A DNA stretch of 64,000 nucleotides from Paracrocinitomix sp040880585 (GTDB lineage Bacteria; Bacteroidota; Bacteroidia; Flavobacteriales_D; Crocinitomicaceae), in NCBI GenBank assembly GCA_040880585.1, contig JBBDID010000009.1, positions 1-64,000 on the forward strand. The letters are read 5' to 3'. Both the position numbers and the translations under genes were made by a program. This document shows positions 10,130 through 17,176 of this stretch, one piece after another. The stretch's first letter is position 1, and each line of letters starts with the position of its first letter. Under the pieces are notes generated by a model. The model made no database searches. It saw only the letters and a program-made list of their open reading frames with translations, and was not told the origin of the DNA.

Positions 10130-10158
10130 TTTATTTTGTTTTTAATTTAAGTTAATAA

Positions 10159-10686
10159 TTAAGCTTCCTCTCTTTCGGAAAGCGTTTTAATAATACCTGC
10201 GATTGTGCTACCGCCAGACTTAAGTCCGGAAATAACATTTTTAGCAGGGGATTGAAGTAGTGCAATGATTTCCCCAACAAGCTCTTCTTTACTTTTGATG
10301 GTAGATAGGAACTCAAGGTTCTCATCACCGGTATAGATTGCTTCTTCGATAAACGCACCTTTTAAAAGTGGTTTTTCGTGTTTTTTACGGAAATCTTTAA
10401 TCACCCTTGCTGGTGCATTTCCAACTTCAGAGAACATAATTGCGGTAGGTCCGGCTAAAATCCCGTAAAGGTCTCCGTAATCCTTGTCCTCAATTCGTTC
10501 AAGGGCTTTTTTAAGCAAGGTGTTTTTTACCACACGCAGCTCAATATTTCCTTTGAAACATTTTTCTCGTAAGTTGTTTACCGACTCCACATTTAATCCT
10601 GATGTGTCGGTCAGATAAAATACACCCGTCTCAGACAACTTTGCTGACAAATCTTCAATGTACTGTGATTTTTCCTCTTTCGTCAT
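10159..10686 (-). CDS. rplJ: 50S ribosomal protein uL10
   Basis: This 175-residue protein forms the base of the ribosomal stalk and carries the bL12 dimers on its C-terminal helix. The start MTKEEKSQYIEDLSAKL and the RVVKNTLLKKAL segment are typical of the family. Its ATG overlaps the rplA stop codon by 4 nt (ATGA), so translation of the two is probably coupled. Confidence 0.97.
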   Translation of the reverse strand: MTKEEKSQYIEDLSAKLSETGVFYLTDTSGLNVESVNNLREKCFKGNIELRVVKNTLLKKALERIEDKDYGDLYGILAGPTAIMFSEVGNAPARVIKDFRKKHEKPLLKGAFIEEAIYTGDENLEFLSTIKSKEELVGEIIALLQSPAKNVISGLKSGGSTIAGIIKTLSEREEA

Positions 10687-11390
10687 AATAGAGTGTTTTT
10701 AGCATAGGCTTTAGTGTCAATACTGATACTTGGACTCATAGTTGCGCTTAAATAAACGCTTCTAATGTATATCCCTTTAGAGGCAACCGGTCTCATTTTT
10801 ACAATGGTTTGTAATAATTCCTTTGCGTTTTCTTCGATTTTTTTAGAATCGAAAGAAACTTTAGCAACGGAAGAATGTATAATTCCAAACTTGTCTACTC
10901 TGAAATCAATCTTACCTGCTTTTACTTCTTCAACGGCTTTCCCAATATCCATAGTAACGGTTCCGGTTTTTGGATTAGGCATTAGTCCTCTTGGTCCTAA
11001 CACTCTACCCAACGCACCTACTTTCCCCATTACGGATGGCATGGTAATAATCACGTCAATATCAGTCCAACCTTCTTTAATTTTTTGGATATAATCATCC
11101 AAACCAACGTGATCCGCACCGGCAGCTTTTGCTTCTTCTTCTTTGTCAGGTGTACATAATACCAATACTTTGACATCTTTACCTGTACCATGAGGAAGTG
11201 CAACAGTACCCCGCACCATTTGGTTTGCTTTTCTTGGATCCACACCCAATCTGATTGCCAAATCAATGGACGAATCAAATTTTGTGTTTGAGATTTCCTT
11301 AACCAGATTACATGCTTCTGCCAAGGTATAAGACTTAGATTGGTCGATTTTCGCCAATGCTTCTTTTCTTTTCTTACTTACTCTTGCCAT
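10683..11390 (-). CDS. rplA: 50S ribosomal protein uL1
   Basis: The 235-residue L1 protein of the large subunit's mobile stalk. The core motif LGPRGLMPNPKTGTVT and the C-terminal SVYLSATMSPSI region are intact. In many bacteria L1 also represses its own operon by binding an rRNA-like fold in the rplK leader, and such a foldable leader exists here (see 11872-11940). It starts 5 bp after the rplK stop. Confidence 0.98.
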   Translation of the reverse strand: MARVSKKRKEALAKIDQSKSYTLAEACNLVKEISNTKFDSSIDLAIRLGVDPRKANQMVRGTVALPHGTGKDVKVLVLCTPDKEEEAKAAGADHVGLDDYIQKIKEGWTDIDVIITMPSVMGKVGALGRVLGPRGLMPNPKTGTVTMDIGKAVEEVKAGKIDFRVDKFGIIHSSVAKVSFDSKKIEENAKELLQTIVKMRPVASKGIYIRSVYLSATMSPSISIDTKAYAKNTLL

Positions 11391-11395
11391 AGCTC

Positions 11396-11842
11396 TTAGT
11401 TATTTGATTGGGGAAATTTACCAGAAACGGTGATGCCCATACTTCTTGCAGTACCGGCGACCATTTTCATGGCAGACTCAACTTTAAATGCGTTCATATC
11501 CTGAATTTTATCTTCAGCGATAGTTCGCACCTGGTCCCATGAAACTTTTGCTACTTTCAATCGATTGGGTTCAGCTGAACCCGACTTCAATTTCGCAGCT
11601 TCTAATAGTTGCACAGCTACCGGAGGCGTTTTAACGATAAAATCAAACGATTTATCACCATAAACTGTAATTACCACCGGCAATACTTTTCCAGCCTTAT
11701 CCTGGGTTCTAGCATTAAACTGCTTACAGAACTCCATGATGTTTACTCCTTTCGCACCAAGTGCTGGTCCTACGGGAGGTGCCGGATTAGCTGCTCCACC
11801 TCTAATTTGAAGCTTGATTAATCCATCAACTTGTTTTGCCAT
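11396..11842 (-). CDS. rplK: 50S ribosomal protein uL11
   Basis: This 148-residue protein of the GTPase-associated centre has the conserved proline-rich QIRGGAANPAPPVGPALG N-terminus and a C-terminal rRNA-binding domain (AGTARSMGITVSGK). It is the first ribosomal gene after nusG, 124 bp away, and that gap can fold into a long RNA structure. Confidence 0.98.
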   Translation of the reverse strand: MAKQVDGLIKLQIRGGAANPAPPVGPALGAKGVNIMEFCKQFNARTQDKAGKVLPVVITVYGDKSFDFIVKTPPVAVQLLEAAKLKSGSAEPNRLKVAKVSWDQVRTIAEDKIQDMNAFKVESAMKMVAGTARSMGITVSGKFPQSNN

Positions 11843-11871
11843 TTTGCTTTGTTTTTAGTAGTACTAACATG

Positions 11872-11940
11872 CGTTAATCGCCAACGGGAAGCATTCAAAT
11901 CACCCACTTCGGACACTTGTCTGTTGTGGGGTCGTTAACG
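11872..11940 (-). promoter_or_regulatory. Structured leader upstream of rplK (candidate L1-type autoregulatory RNA)
   Basis: In the nusG-rplK gap the minus-strand RNA can form an outer stem pairing CGTTAA (11940-11935) with TTAACG (11877-11872), continued by imperfect pairs CG/CG and CC/GG. Inside it, CCCAC (11930-11926) pairs exactly with GTGGG (11907-11903). There is no T-run, so it is not a terminator. The position matches the L11-operon leader that ribosomal protein L1 binds in E. coli. The binding is inferred, not shown. Confidence 0.5.
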
Positions 11941-11966
11941 TAGCACTCCTACTCGTTTATATAATC

Positions 11967-12518
11967 TTAATTACTTTTCTCGACCTGCATATAATTCAAC
12001 TCCAACGGAGTTTTTCGGCCAAATATTTTTACCATCACCTCTAATTTCTTCTTCTCTTCATTAATCTTTTCAATCACTCCATTAAATCCGTTGAACGGGC
12101 CGTCGATCACTTTGACGGTTTCTCCAACGACATACGGAATATTCATTTCTTCTTCTTGCTCAGCAAGTTCATCTACTTTACCGAGAATTCTGTGCACCTC
12201 ATTTTGTCTCATTGGCATTGGGTCACCGCCTTTCACGGCACTCATAAATCCAATTACGTTGGGAACACTTTTAATCACGTGTTGTACTTCTCCTTCAAGT
12301 GCAGCTTCAATCAAAACATATCCCGGTAAATAATTTCTTTCTTTGCTGATTTTTTTACCGTTTCTGATTTGGTATACTTTTTCTGTTGGGATCAGTACCT
12401 GACCAACCAGGTGCTCCAGCTCATTCCTCTTTATTTCAAGTTCGATATAATCCCGAACTTTTTTTTCTTTTCCACCTATTGCCCGTACTACGTACCAACG
12501 TTTTTTTACCTCAGTCAT
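11967..12518 (-). CDS. nusG: Transcription termination/antitermination protein NusG
   Basis: NusG (183 residues) binds RNA polymerase and couples transcription to translation and Rho. The N-terminal NGN domain starts with KRWYVVRAIGGKEKKVRDYI. The C-terminal KOW domain (about 125-180) contains GETVKVIDGPFNGFNGVIEKI. It is 10 bp downstream of secE, the near-universal secE-nusG-rplK order. Confidence 0.97.
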   Translation of the reverse strand: MTEVKKRWYVVRAIGGKEKKVRDYIELEIKRNELEHLVGQVLIPTEKVYQIRNGKKISKERNYLPGYVLIEAALEGEVQHVIKSVPNVIGFMSAVKGGDPMPMRQNEVHRILGKVDELAEQEEEMNIPYVVGETVKVIDGPFNGFNGVIEKINEEKKKLEVMVKIFGRKTPLELNYMQVEKSN

Positions 12519-12528
12519 CTAACCTTGT

Positions 12529-12777
12529 TTAATATGCACCAATAATATTATAATAAAAGCCCAGCAAGCCTGTCCATGTACCAAACTCAGCCTGTCCATC
12601 CACAAATTTCACATTGATTCCAAACAAGTAATCCATCACAAAGATGATCAATGCAAAAATCACAGAGGCTACAAGTACGACAATTGAACTGCTTTGCAGC
12701 TGATCCCAGGTTGGCCATGTTACTTTATGCACCAACTCGTTATAGGATTCTTCTATGTATTGTATAATATTTGCCAC
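12529..12777 (-). CDS. secE: Preprotein translocase subunit SecE
   Basis: The small essential subunit of the SecYEG channel (82 residues) is of the single-membrane-span type. An amphipathic N-terminal part with the conserved ELVHKVTWPTW motif precedes one transmembrane helix (about 31-54). The tail after the helix, about 28 residues, is somewhat long. It lies after tRNA-Trp and before nusG. The 148 bp between tRNA-Trp and secE holds no gene that I can support. Confidence 0.96.
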   Translation of the reverse strand: MANIIQYIEESYNELVHKVTWPTWDQLQSSSIVVLVASVIFALIIFVMDYLFGINVKFVDGQAEFGTWTGLLGFYYNIIGAY

Positions 12778-12925
12778 TATATATGTCTTTTTATCAAAAT
12801 CGTCTTGCCTTTATTCATTGCCAGGCGTTTTGACTGTTATTCTTATTGCACCTTTGGGCTTTCTTTTTATTGCCGTCGGGATCACTCCCAACCTTAACAT
12901 TTCACCACCCAATGCCTTTCTATTG

Positions 12926-12996
12926 CACGGGCGGAGAGATTCGAACTCCCATCAACGGTGTTGGAGACCGCTATTCTACCATTGAACTACGCCCGT
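12926..12996 (-). tRNA. tRNA-Trp (CCA)
   Basis: A 71-nt cloverleaf read on the minus strand. The acceptor stem ACGGGCG/CGCCCGT is perfect with G as discriminator, the anticodon loop is CTCCAAC (anticodon CCA), and the T-loop is TTCGAATC. No CCA end is encoded. It lies between tuf and secE, as in many bacteria. Confidence 0.97.
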
Positions 12997-13007
12997 AAAG
13001 AGAGAAT

Positions 13008-13033
13008 CCCGTTTCCGAAAATCGGAAGCCGGG
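13008..13033 (-). promoter_or_regulatory. Hairpin between tuf and tRNA-Trp
   Basis: Minus-strand RNA can pair CCCG with CGGG and TTCCGA with TCGGAA around a 3-nt loop, giving a stable hairpin in the 66-bp spacer. It lacks a T-run, so it is more likely a processing or stability structure separating the tuf message from tRNA-Trp than a terminator. Confidence 0.5.
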
Positions 13034-13062
13034 CACCCTCACTTTATTATTTTAATTACTGA

Positions 13063-14247
13063 CTAGAGGATTTCAGTAACCTGACCAGCACCAACAGTTC
13101 TACCACCTTCTCTGATTGCGAATCTCAATCCTTGATTGATCGCAACAGGGACAATAAGTTGAACAGTAATTGATACGTTATCACCAGGCATTACCATTTC
13201 TCTTCCTTCTTCAAGGATAATTTCACCAGTAACATCAGTTGTTCTCAAGTAAAACTGTGGTCTATATTTATTATGAAATGGAGTGTGACGTCCACCTTCT
13301 TCTTTTTTCAAGATATACACCTCAGCTTTAAATTTATCGTGAGGTTTAATTGAACCCGGTTTAGCGATAACCATTCCTCTTCGGATATCTCCTTTTTCAA
13401 TTCCTCTTAAAAGTAATCCGACATTATCACCGGCTTCACCTCTATCCAAAATTTTTCTAAACATCTCAACACCGGTAATAGTTGAAGTTAATTTTTCTTC
13501 ACCCATACCAATGATATCTACCTCGTCACCTGTGTTAATCACACCGGTTTCGATTTTTCCTGTAGCTACAGTACCACGCCCTGTAATAGAGAATACATCT
13601 TCAACCGGCATCAAGAAATCTTTATCAATTTCTCTTTCCGGTAGTTCAATCCACTCGTCTACTTTCACCATCAACTCTTCTACTGTCTTTTCCCATTTTT
13701 CTTCACCGTTCAACGCACCTAAGGCAGAACCTGGAATAACAGGAGTGTTGTCTCCATCATATTCATAGAAAGAAAGCAGGTCTCTGATTTCCATTTCAAC
13801 AAGTTCAAGCAGCTCTTCATCATCTACCATATCCACTTTGTTCATGAATACTACCATTCTAGGCACACCAACTTGTCTTCCTAAAAGGATGTGTTCTCTT
13901 GTTTGAGGCATTGGGCCATCTGTAGCGGCAACTACTAAAATAGCACCATCCATTTGAGCCGCACCAGTAACCATGTTCTTAACATAATCGGCGTGACCCG
14001 GGCAGTCAACGTGAGCATAGTGTCTGTTCGCTGTTTCGTATTCAACATGTGAAGTATTAATAGTAATACCTCTTTCTTTTTCTTCTGGAGCGTTATCGAT
14101 AGTATCAAAATCTCTTTTCTGAGAAGTTCCTCCTTTAGACAATACAGTTGTGATTGCTGCAGTCAAAGTAGTCTTACCGTGGTCAACGTGTCCAATTGTT
14201 CCAATATTCACGTGTGGTTTGGAACGATCAAAATTTTCCTTAGCCAT
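13063..14247 (-). CDS. tuf: Elongation factor Tu
   Basis: The 394-residue GTPase that delivers aminoacyl-tRNA to the ribosome. The G1 motif GHVDHGKT (about 19-26), DCPGHADYVKNM (G3), NKVDMVDDEEL (G4) and the SAL motif (G5) are intact. The C-terminal beta-barrel domains include GVEMFRK and the GGRTVGAGQVTEIL end. It follows tRNA-Thr(GGU) after a 194-bp leader containing a hairpin and belongs to the tRNA-tuf unit. Confidence 0.98.
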   Translation of the reverse strand: MAKENFDRSKPHVNIGTIGHVDHGKTTLTAAITTVLSKGGTSQKRDFDTIDNAPEEKERGITINTSHVEYETANRHYAHVDCPGHADYVKNMVTGAAQMDGAILVVAATDGPMPQTREHILLGRQVGVPRMVVFMNKVDMVDDEELLELVEMEIRDLLSFYEYDGDNTPVIPGSALGALNGEEKWEKTVEELMVKVDEWIELPEREIDKDFLMPVEDVFSITGRGTVATGKIETGVINTGDEVDIIGMGEEKLTSTITGVEMFRKILDRGEAGDNVGLLLRGIEKGDIRRGMVIAKPGSIKPHDKFKAEVYILKKEEGGRHTPFHNKYRPQFYLRTTDVTGEIILEEGREMVMPGDNVSITVQLIVPVAINQGLRFAIREGGRTVGAGQVTEIL

Positions 14248-14303
14248 AATCTACAATTGTTTACTTATTTATTTATTTATAATCAAAATTTATACAATTA
14301 CCA

Positions 14304-14330
14304 AAGCACCCGACATAGTCGGATGCACTT
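14304..14330 (-). promoter_or_regulatory. Hairpin in the tuf leader
   Basis: Between tRNA-Thr(GGU) and tuf, the minus-strand sequence GCATCCGAC pairs with GTCGGGTGC over a 3-nt loop (TAT), with an added AAG/CTT below one bulged base. Only TTT and then GG follow, so it is at best a weak terminator. A role as processing boundary between the tRNAs and the tuf message is more likely. Confidence 0.5.
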
Positions 14331-14441
14331 ATCCTGTTAGAGACTTTAGTTTTTTTGATTTTTCAGATTTTTCGGATATTTGATCCATTTTTCTAAAAAT
14401 TCATCATCTCTACCGCCCAATCACTTTTTGTCTCTTCTCAG

Positions 14442-14513
14442 AGCCAATGACGGGATTTGAACCCGTGACCTCTTCCTTACCAAGGAAACGCTCTACCCCT
14501 GAGCTACACCGGC
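14442..14513 (-). tRNA. tRNA-Thr (GGU)
   Basis: A 72-nt cloverleaf on the minus strand. The acceptor GCCGGTG pairs with CATTGGC (two G-U pairs), the anticodon loop is TTGGTAA (anticodon GGU), and the T-arm is CGGGTTCAAATCCCG. It is the last tRNA before tuf. Confidence 0.97.
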
Positions 14514-14604
14514 ACTAGTTCTTTTTAATACAAACACCTCGTTTGGTGTCTTTTTTATAAAAGAAAGGTTCTGGCACCGCCTGAACACTCCTTAGTAAAA
14601 ATTG

Positions 14605-14677
14605 AGCGGGAGACGAGACTCGAACTCGCGACCCTCAGCTTGGAAGGCTGACGCTCTACCAACTGAGCTACTCCCGC
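14605..14677 (-). tRNA. tRNA-Gly (UCC)
   Basis: A 73-nt cloverleaf on the minus strand. The acceptor stem GCGGGAG/CTCCCGC is perfect, the anticodon stem TCAGC/GCTGA holds the loop CTTCCAA (anticodon UCC), and the T-loop is TTCGAGTC. Confidence 0.97.
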
Positions 14678-14696
14678 TTAATAATTTTTAGTACAG

Positions 14697-14779
14697 TGGG
14701 GAGAGCAGGATTCGAACCTACGAAGACATAAGTCAGCAGAGTTACAGTCTGCCCCAGTTGGCCGCTTTGGTATCTCCCC
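14697..14779 (-). tRNA. tRNA-Tyr (GUA)
   Basis: An 83-nt class II tRNA on the minus strand with a long variable arm. The acceptor is GGGGAGA/TCTCCCC with discriminator A, the anticodon stem CAGA/TCTG holds CTGTAAC (anticodon GUA), and the T-loop is TTCGAATC. Confidence 0.97.
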
Positions 14780-14797
14780 AATTCACTAATACAATGG

Positions 14798-14871
14798 AGC
14801 CTCTGGAGGGACTCGAACCCACGACCTGCTGATTACAAATCAGCTGCTCTAGCCAGCTGAGCTACAGAGGC
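14798..14871 (-). tRNA. tRNA-Thr (UGU)
   Basis: A 74-nt cloverleaf on the minus strand. The acceptor GCCTCTG/CAGAGGC is perfect, the anticodon stem CTGAT/ATCAG holds TTTGTAA (anticodon UGU), and the T-loop is TTCGAGTC. It is the first gene of the tRNA-tuf unit, about 50 nt after its promoter. Confidence 0.97.
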
Positions 14872-14894
14872 ACAATCTCCTATTTAAAAGAACT

Positions 14895-14925
14895 AAAAAA
14901 ACTCCCGCCTTTTTAAAACGGGAGT
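14895..14925 (-). terminator. Intrinsic terminator upstream of the tRNA cluster
   Basis: On the minus strand the 7-bp stem ACTCCCG/CGGGAGT is followed by a run of seven T residues. It lies downstream of the chalcone-isomerase-like gene and directly after the predicted promoter of the tRNA-tuf unit. It therefore ends the upstream message. Transcripts starting at that promoter would lack most of the 5' arm and escape it. Confidence 0.75.
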
Positions 14926-14926
14926 G

Positions 14927-14957
14927 CAAATATACGAAACTAATTTGTAGTGACAAA
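14927..14957 (-). promoter_or_regulatory. Bacteroidota-type promoter of the tRNA-tuf unit
   Basis: On the minus strand TTTG (14957-14954) and TATATTTG (14934-14927) are separated by 19 nt, a full match to the TTTG-N17-19-TAnnTTTG consensus for the Bacteroidota housekeeping sigma factor. The start site should fall near 14920-14924. It can drive the four tRNAs and tuf, and possibly further genes. Confidence 0.75.
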
Positions 14958-14993
14958 AAAATAATTTAGATAAAATTTAGGAGGGCTACCTCA

Positions 14994-15563
14994 CTACTTA
15001 CCTAACATTTTCTTTTTCAGACTTTCATCTGCAGGGTCATCACAGAGCCAAACACCAAAAAGCACCTTCTTAAAGTCAAGCCCATCTACTGTTACCAGTG
15101 CTTTGTTGTTCTTTTTTAAAGTAGTGCCCTTTCCGGGGATATAAACCAAATCAAAGATGTCTCCATCTACCACATCTTCACTGAAACCTTCCTCAATTAA
15201 TTTGTCCAGTCGTTTTTGATACGGCTCTAAATTTCCTTTTGTAGATTTTTCCATACCCTCTCTTACTGCATCTTCAAGTTTTGAATTGGAAACCATTCCG
15301 GAAACAATTCTCATTTTTATCGCCATAGGCTCATCTGCCTCCATAATTACATTTGGATCAGATGATTTATTTTGCAGGTACAATACTCCTACATAGAGGT
15401 CGATCCACATTTTTTCGCGCATACCTCCGCCATTCATTTTAAGGTATTCACCATCTACCTTCATTACATTTGGCATAACGATTCCGCCAATTTTAGTTTG
15501 CGCCTCTGTATGAAAAGAAAAACTCAAACCCACTATTACTAATATCAAACTACTTACTTTCAT
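14994..15563 (-). CDS. Secreted chalcone-isomerase-like protein
   Basis: This 189-residue protein has a cleavable signal peptide (about 1-21, ending near TEAQ) and the pattern of the chalcone isomerase-like family: MKVDGEYLKMNGGGMREKMWIDLYVGVLYL, then the RIVSGMV and W-L-C segment near the C-terminus. In bacteria such proteins are periplasmic. They probably bind fatty acids or other lipids rather than isomerize chalcones, so the enzymatic name should not be taken literally. The gene sits between hpf and the tRNA cluster and is bounded by terminators on both sides. Confidence 0.75.
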   Translation of the reverse strand: MKVSSLILVIVGLSFSFHTEAQTKIGGIVMPNVMKVDGEYLKMNGGGMREKMWIDLYVGVLYLQNKSSDPNVIMEADEPMAIKMRIVSGMVSNSKLEDAVREGMEKSTKGNLEPYQKRLDKLIEEGFSEDVVDGDIFDLVYIPGKGTTLKKNNKALVTVDGLDFKKVLFGVWLCDDPADESLKKKMLGK

Positions 15564-15601
15564 TTTATTTTGTTTAGGTGTAACTATTCAAGGATTGTAC
15601 C

Positions 15602-15633
15602 AAAAAAAATCCCCTCAGTGAAAGCTGAGAGGA
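15602..15633 (-). terminator. Rho-independent terminator after hpf
   Basis: On the minus strand TCCTCTCAG pairs with CTGAGGGGA (9 bp, one G-U, 6-nt loop) and is followed by eight T residues. It ends the rpsU-xerC-hpf side and insulates the chalcone-isomerase-like gene. Confidence 0.9.
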
Positions 15634-15652
15634 TAAATGTAGTTAAAATAAA

Positions 15653-15946
15653 TTATTTCTTTTTGGTTTTGTGTTTTCGGACTTGTCGTCTTAAAGCTTT
15701 GCAGGCTAAATCTGCTGCTTCTTCAAAACTATCACATTGTTTTTTTGCGAACAACTCTTTTCCAGGAACCGACAGCTTAATCTCAGCCACCTTATTTTCT
15801 TTTTTCTTGGCTTTGTCTACTTTCAAGTAAACTTCTCCGGCAATGATATTATCAAAAAAATTTTCCAATTTTGATACTTTTCCGTTAACAAAATTAACGA
15901 GTTTTTCATCTGCATTAAAATGCACTGCGTGAACATTTAAATCCAT
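15653..15946 (-). CDS. hpf: Ribosome hibernation promoting factor, short form
   Basis: This 97-residue HPF/RaiA-family protein binds the 30S decoding centre and silences ribosomes in stationary phase. The order MDLNVHAVHFNADEKLVNFV, then a KVDKAKKKENKVAEI strand, then the basic tail RRQVRKHKTKKK matches the family. It lacks the C-terminal dimerization domain of long HPF. It lies 32 bp downstream of xerC, and the rpsU-xerC-hpf order is common in Bacteroidota. Confidence 0.9.
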   Translation of the reverse strand: MDLNVHAVHFNADEKLVNFVNGKVSKLENFFDNIIAGEVYLKVDKAKKKENKVAEIKLSVPGKELFAKKQCDSFEEAADLACKALRRQVRKHKTKKK

Positions 15947-15978
15947 AATTTCAAGTTTTTTTACCCCTAAAACACTTT

Positions 15979-16860
15979 TTAGTGGCTGGCACCTCTAGGA
16001 TGTGCCTGTTTATAAATCGCCTGTATTTGCTTGAACGAATTATGGGTATAAATCTGAGTCGCGGATAAATCGGCGTGCCCCAACAATTTTTTAATTGTCT
16101 CTAGAGAAGCACCATTGTTTAACATGTGTGTTGCAAAAGTATGCCGTAACACATGCGGACTCTTTTTACTTAAATTCGTCGCTTTCCCAAGATAGAAATT
16201 AACCTTAGTATAAACAAATTTAGGGCTCAGTTTTTTTCCTGATTTATTAACAATTAACAGCTGAGCTTCAATATTTAATGTTTTTTTGGCGCGTCTGTAC
16301 CATTCAATCAGTTCTGAAAGTTTTCCGGAGATGGGAATTATCCTTTCTTTATTTCTTTTTCCCAATACTTTTATTTGTGATTTTGACACATCCAGCTCCT
16401 GTAAATTAATCAACTCACTGAGCCTGATTCCTGTTTGATAAAACAGTTCCATGATCAACTCATCCTGTAGCCGCGTGAACTCATCCTCTATTTCATTGAA
16501 GATAGAACTATCCCATAACTGTTTTTCGGGAACAAATTGCGGAAGCACTTTTTTTTGCCGGACACTCTTTATTTTTTGAGCCGGGTTTACCTCTATATAC
16601 CCTTGTTGTCTTAAAAATCTAAAAAAGGTTTTAAGCGAGGATAATTTTCTGTTGACCGTTTTATTTTCGAAACCACTTTCCATTAGGTCTACCATATAGC
16701 CTCTCATCATTTGATAATTGACTTCCCTGATGTCGCTGTCAGACTCAAGCCCGTTCATTTCTATAAACTGAGATAAATCCTTCCTATAAGCCACCACAGT
16801 ATGTTGGGAGAAGCGCTTCTCGTGTTTCAGGTAATGTTCAAACTCTTCGCTATAGGCCAT
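15979..16860 (-). CDS. xerC: Tyrosine recombinase XerC/XerD family
   Basis: This 293-residue tyrosine recombinase probably resolves chromosome dimers at dif. An N-terminal SAM-like core-binding domain (about 1-90) precedes the catalytic domain. All catalytic residues are visible: R146 (GIRLSEL), K168 (LGKRNK), H236 and R239 (HVLRHTFATH), H262 (LGHADL) and the nucleophile Y271 (TQIYTH). The length and the housekeeping context (rpsU before, hpf after) argue for a Xer protein rather than a phage or conjugative-element integrase. XerC versus XerD is not decided by sequence alone. The ATG directly follows the T-run of the rpsU terminator. Confidence 0.9.
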   Translation of the reverse strand: MAYSEEFEHYLKHEKRFSQHTVVAYRKDLSQFIEMNGLESDSDIREVNYQMMRGYMVDLMESGFENKTVNRKLSSLKTFFRFLRQQGYIEVNPAQKIKSVRQKKVLPQFVPEKQLWDSSIFNEIEDEFTRLQDELIMELFYQTGIRLSELINLQELDVSKSQIKVLGKRNKERIIPISGKLSELIEWYRRAKKTLNIEAQLLIVNKSGKKLSPKFVYTKVNFYLGKATNLSKKSPHVLRHTFATHMLNNGASLETIKKLLGHADLSATQIYTHNSFKQIQAIYKQAHPRGASH

Positions 16861-16889
16861 AAAAAAAGGAGTATCGTTTGATACTCCTT
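16861..16889 (-). terminator. Terminator between rpsU and xerC
   Basis: On the minus strand a perfect 10-bp stem (AAGGAGTATC / GATACTCCTT, loop of 4) is followed by seven T residues that run up to the xerC ATG. It should end most rpsU transcripts, leaving xerC and hpf on readthrough. Confidence 0.85.
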
Positions 16890-16916
16890 ACGTATTTTTT
16901 AGAAAAATGTTTTATT

Positions 16917-17108
16917 CTACATTTCTTCTTGCTGCATTTTTTGCTTGTAGGCGGCTTTCAACTTCATTTGTCTTTGCTCGACTGAAGGTTTTGTAAATTG
17001 TTGTCTCTCTCTAAGCTCTCTGAGGATACCTGTTCTTTCGAATTTTTTCTTGTATCTTTTAAGTGCTCTCTCAATGTTTTCGCCTTCTTTCAGTGGAATT
17101 ATCAACAT
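16917..17108 (-). CDS. rpsU: 30S ribosomal protein bS21
   Basis: This 63-residue basic protein has the family pattern MLIIPLKEGENIERALKRYKKKFERTGI. In Bacteroidota bS21 helps to sequester the anti-Shine-Dalgarno end of 16S rRNA, which fits the scarcity of Shine-Dalgarno sequences in this window. The rpsU message of some relatives is reported to carry a strong Shine-Dalgarno for autoregulation. Here no GGAGG-like sequence lies in the 30 nt before the ATG, only two AGAAA runs. It has its own promoter and terminator. Confidence 0.95.
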   Translation of the reverse strand: MLIIPLKEGENIERALKRYKKKFERTGILRELRERQQFTKPSVEQRQMKLKAAYKQKMQQEEM

Positions 17109-17140
17109 ATTTCTGTTATTTCTTATTCAAAATTGGACTG

Positions 17141-17171
17141 CAAATCTACTATAAAAAAATTAGTTCACCAA
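17141..17171 (-). promoter_or_regulatory. Promoter of rpsU
   Basis: On the minus strand TTG (17171-17169) and TAGATTTG (17148-17141) are 20 nt apart, matching the Bacteroidota promoter form. The start site would lie near 17135, giving a leader of about 30 nt before the rpsU ATG. Confidence 0.6.
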
Positions 17172-17176
17172 TAATT

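Noticed and set aside
9708..10145. Long open frame on the plus strand opposite rplL
   Set aside because: It is the antisense shadow of the Ala-rich rplL gene, rich in S, A and P, with no start context or homology.
12778..12925. Possible small gene between tRNA-Trp and secE
   Set aside because: Short frames here have no start context or protein-like composition; it reads as a leader of secE.
15979..16860. Tyrosine recombinase as sign of a mobile element
   Set aside because: It sits in the conserved rpsU-xerC-hpf context and has Xer length; there are no att repeats, transposition or phage genes near.
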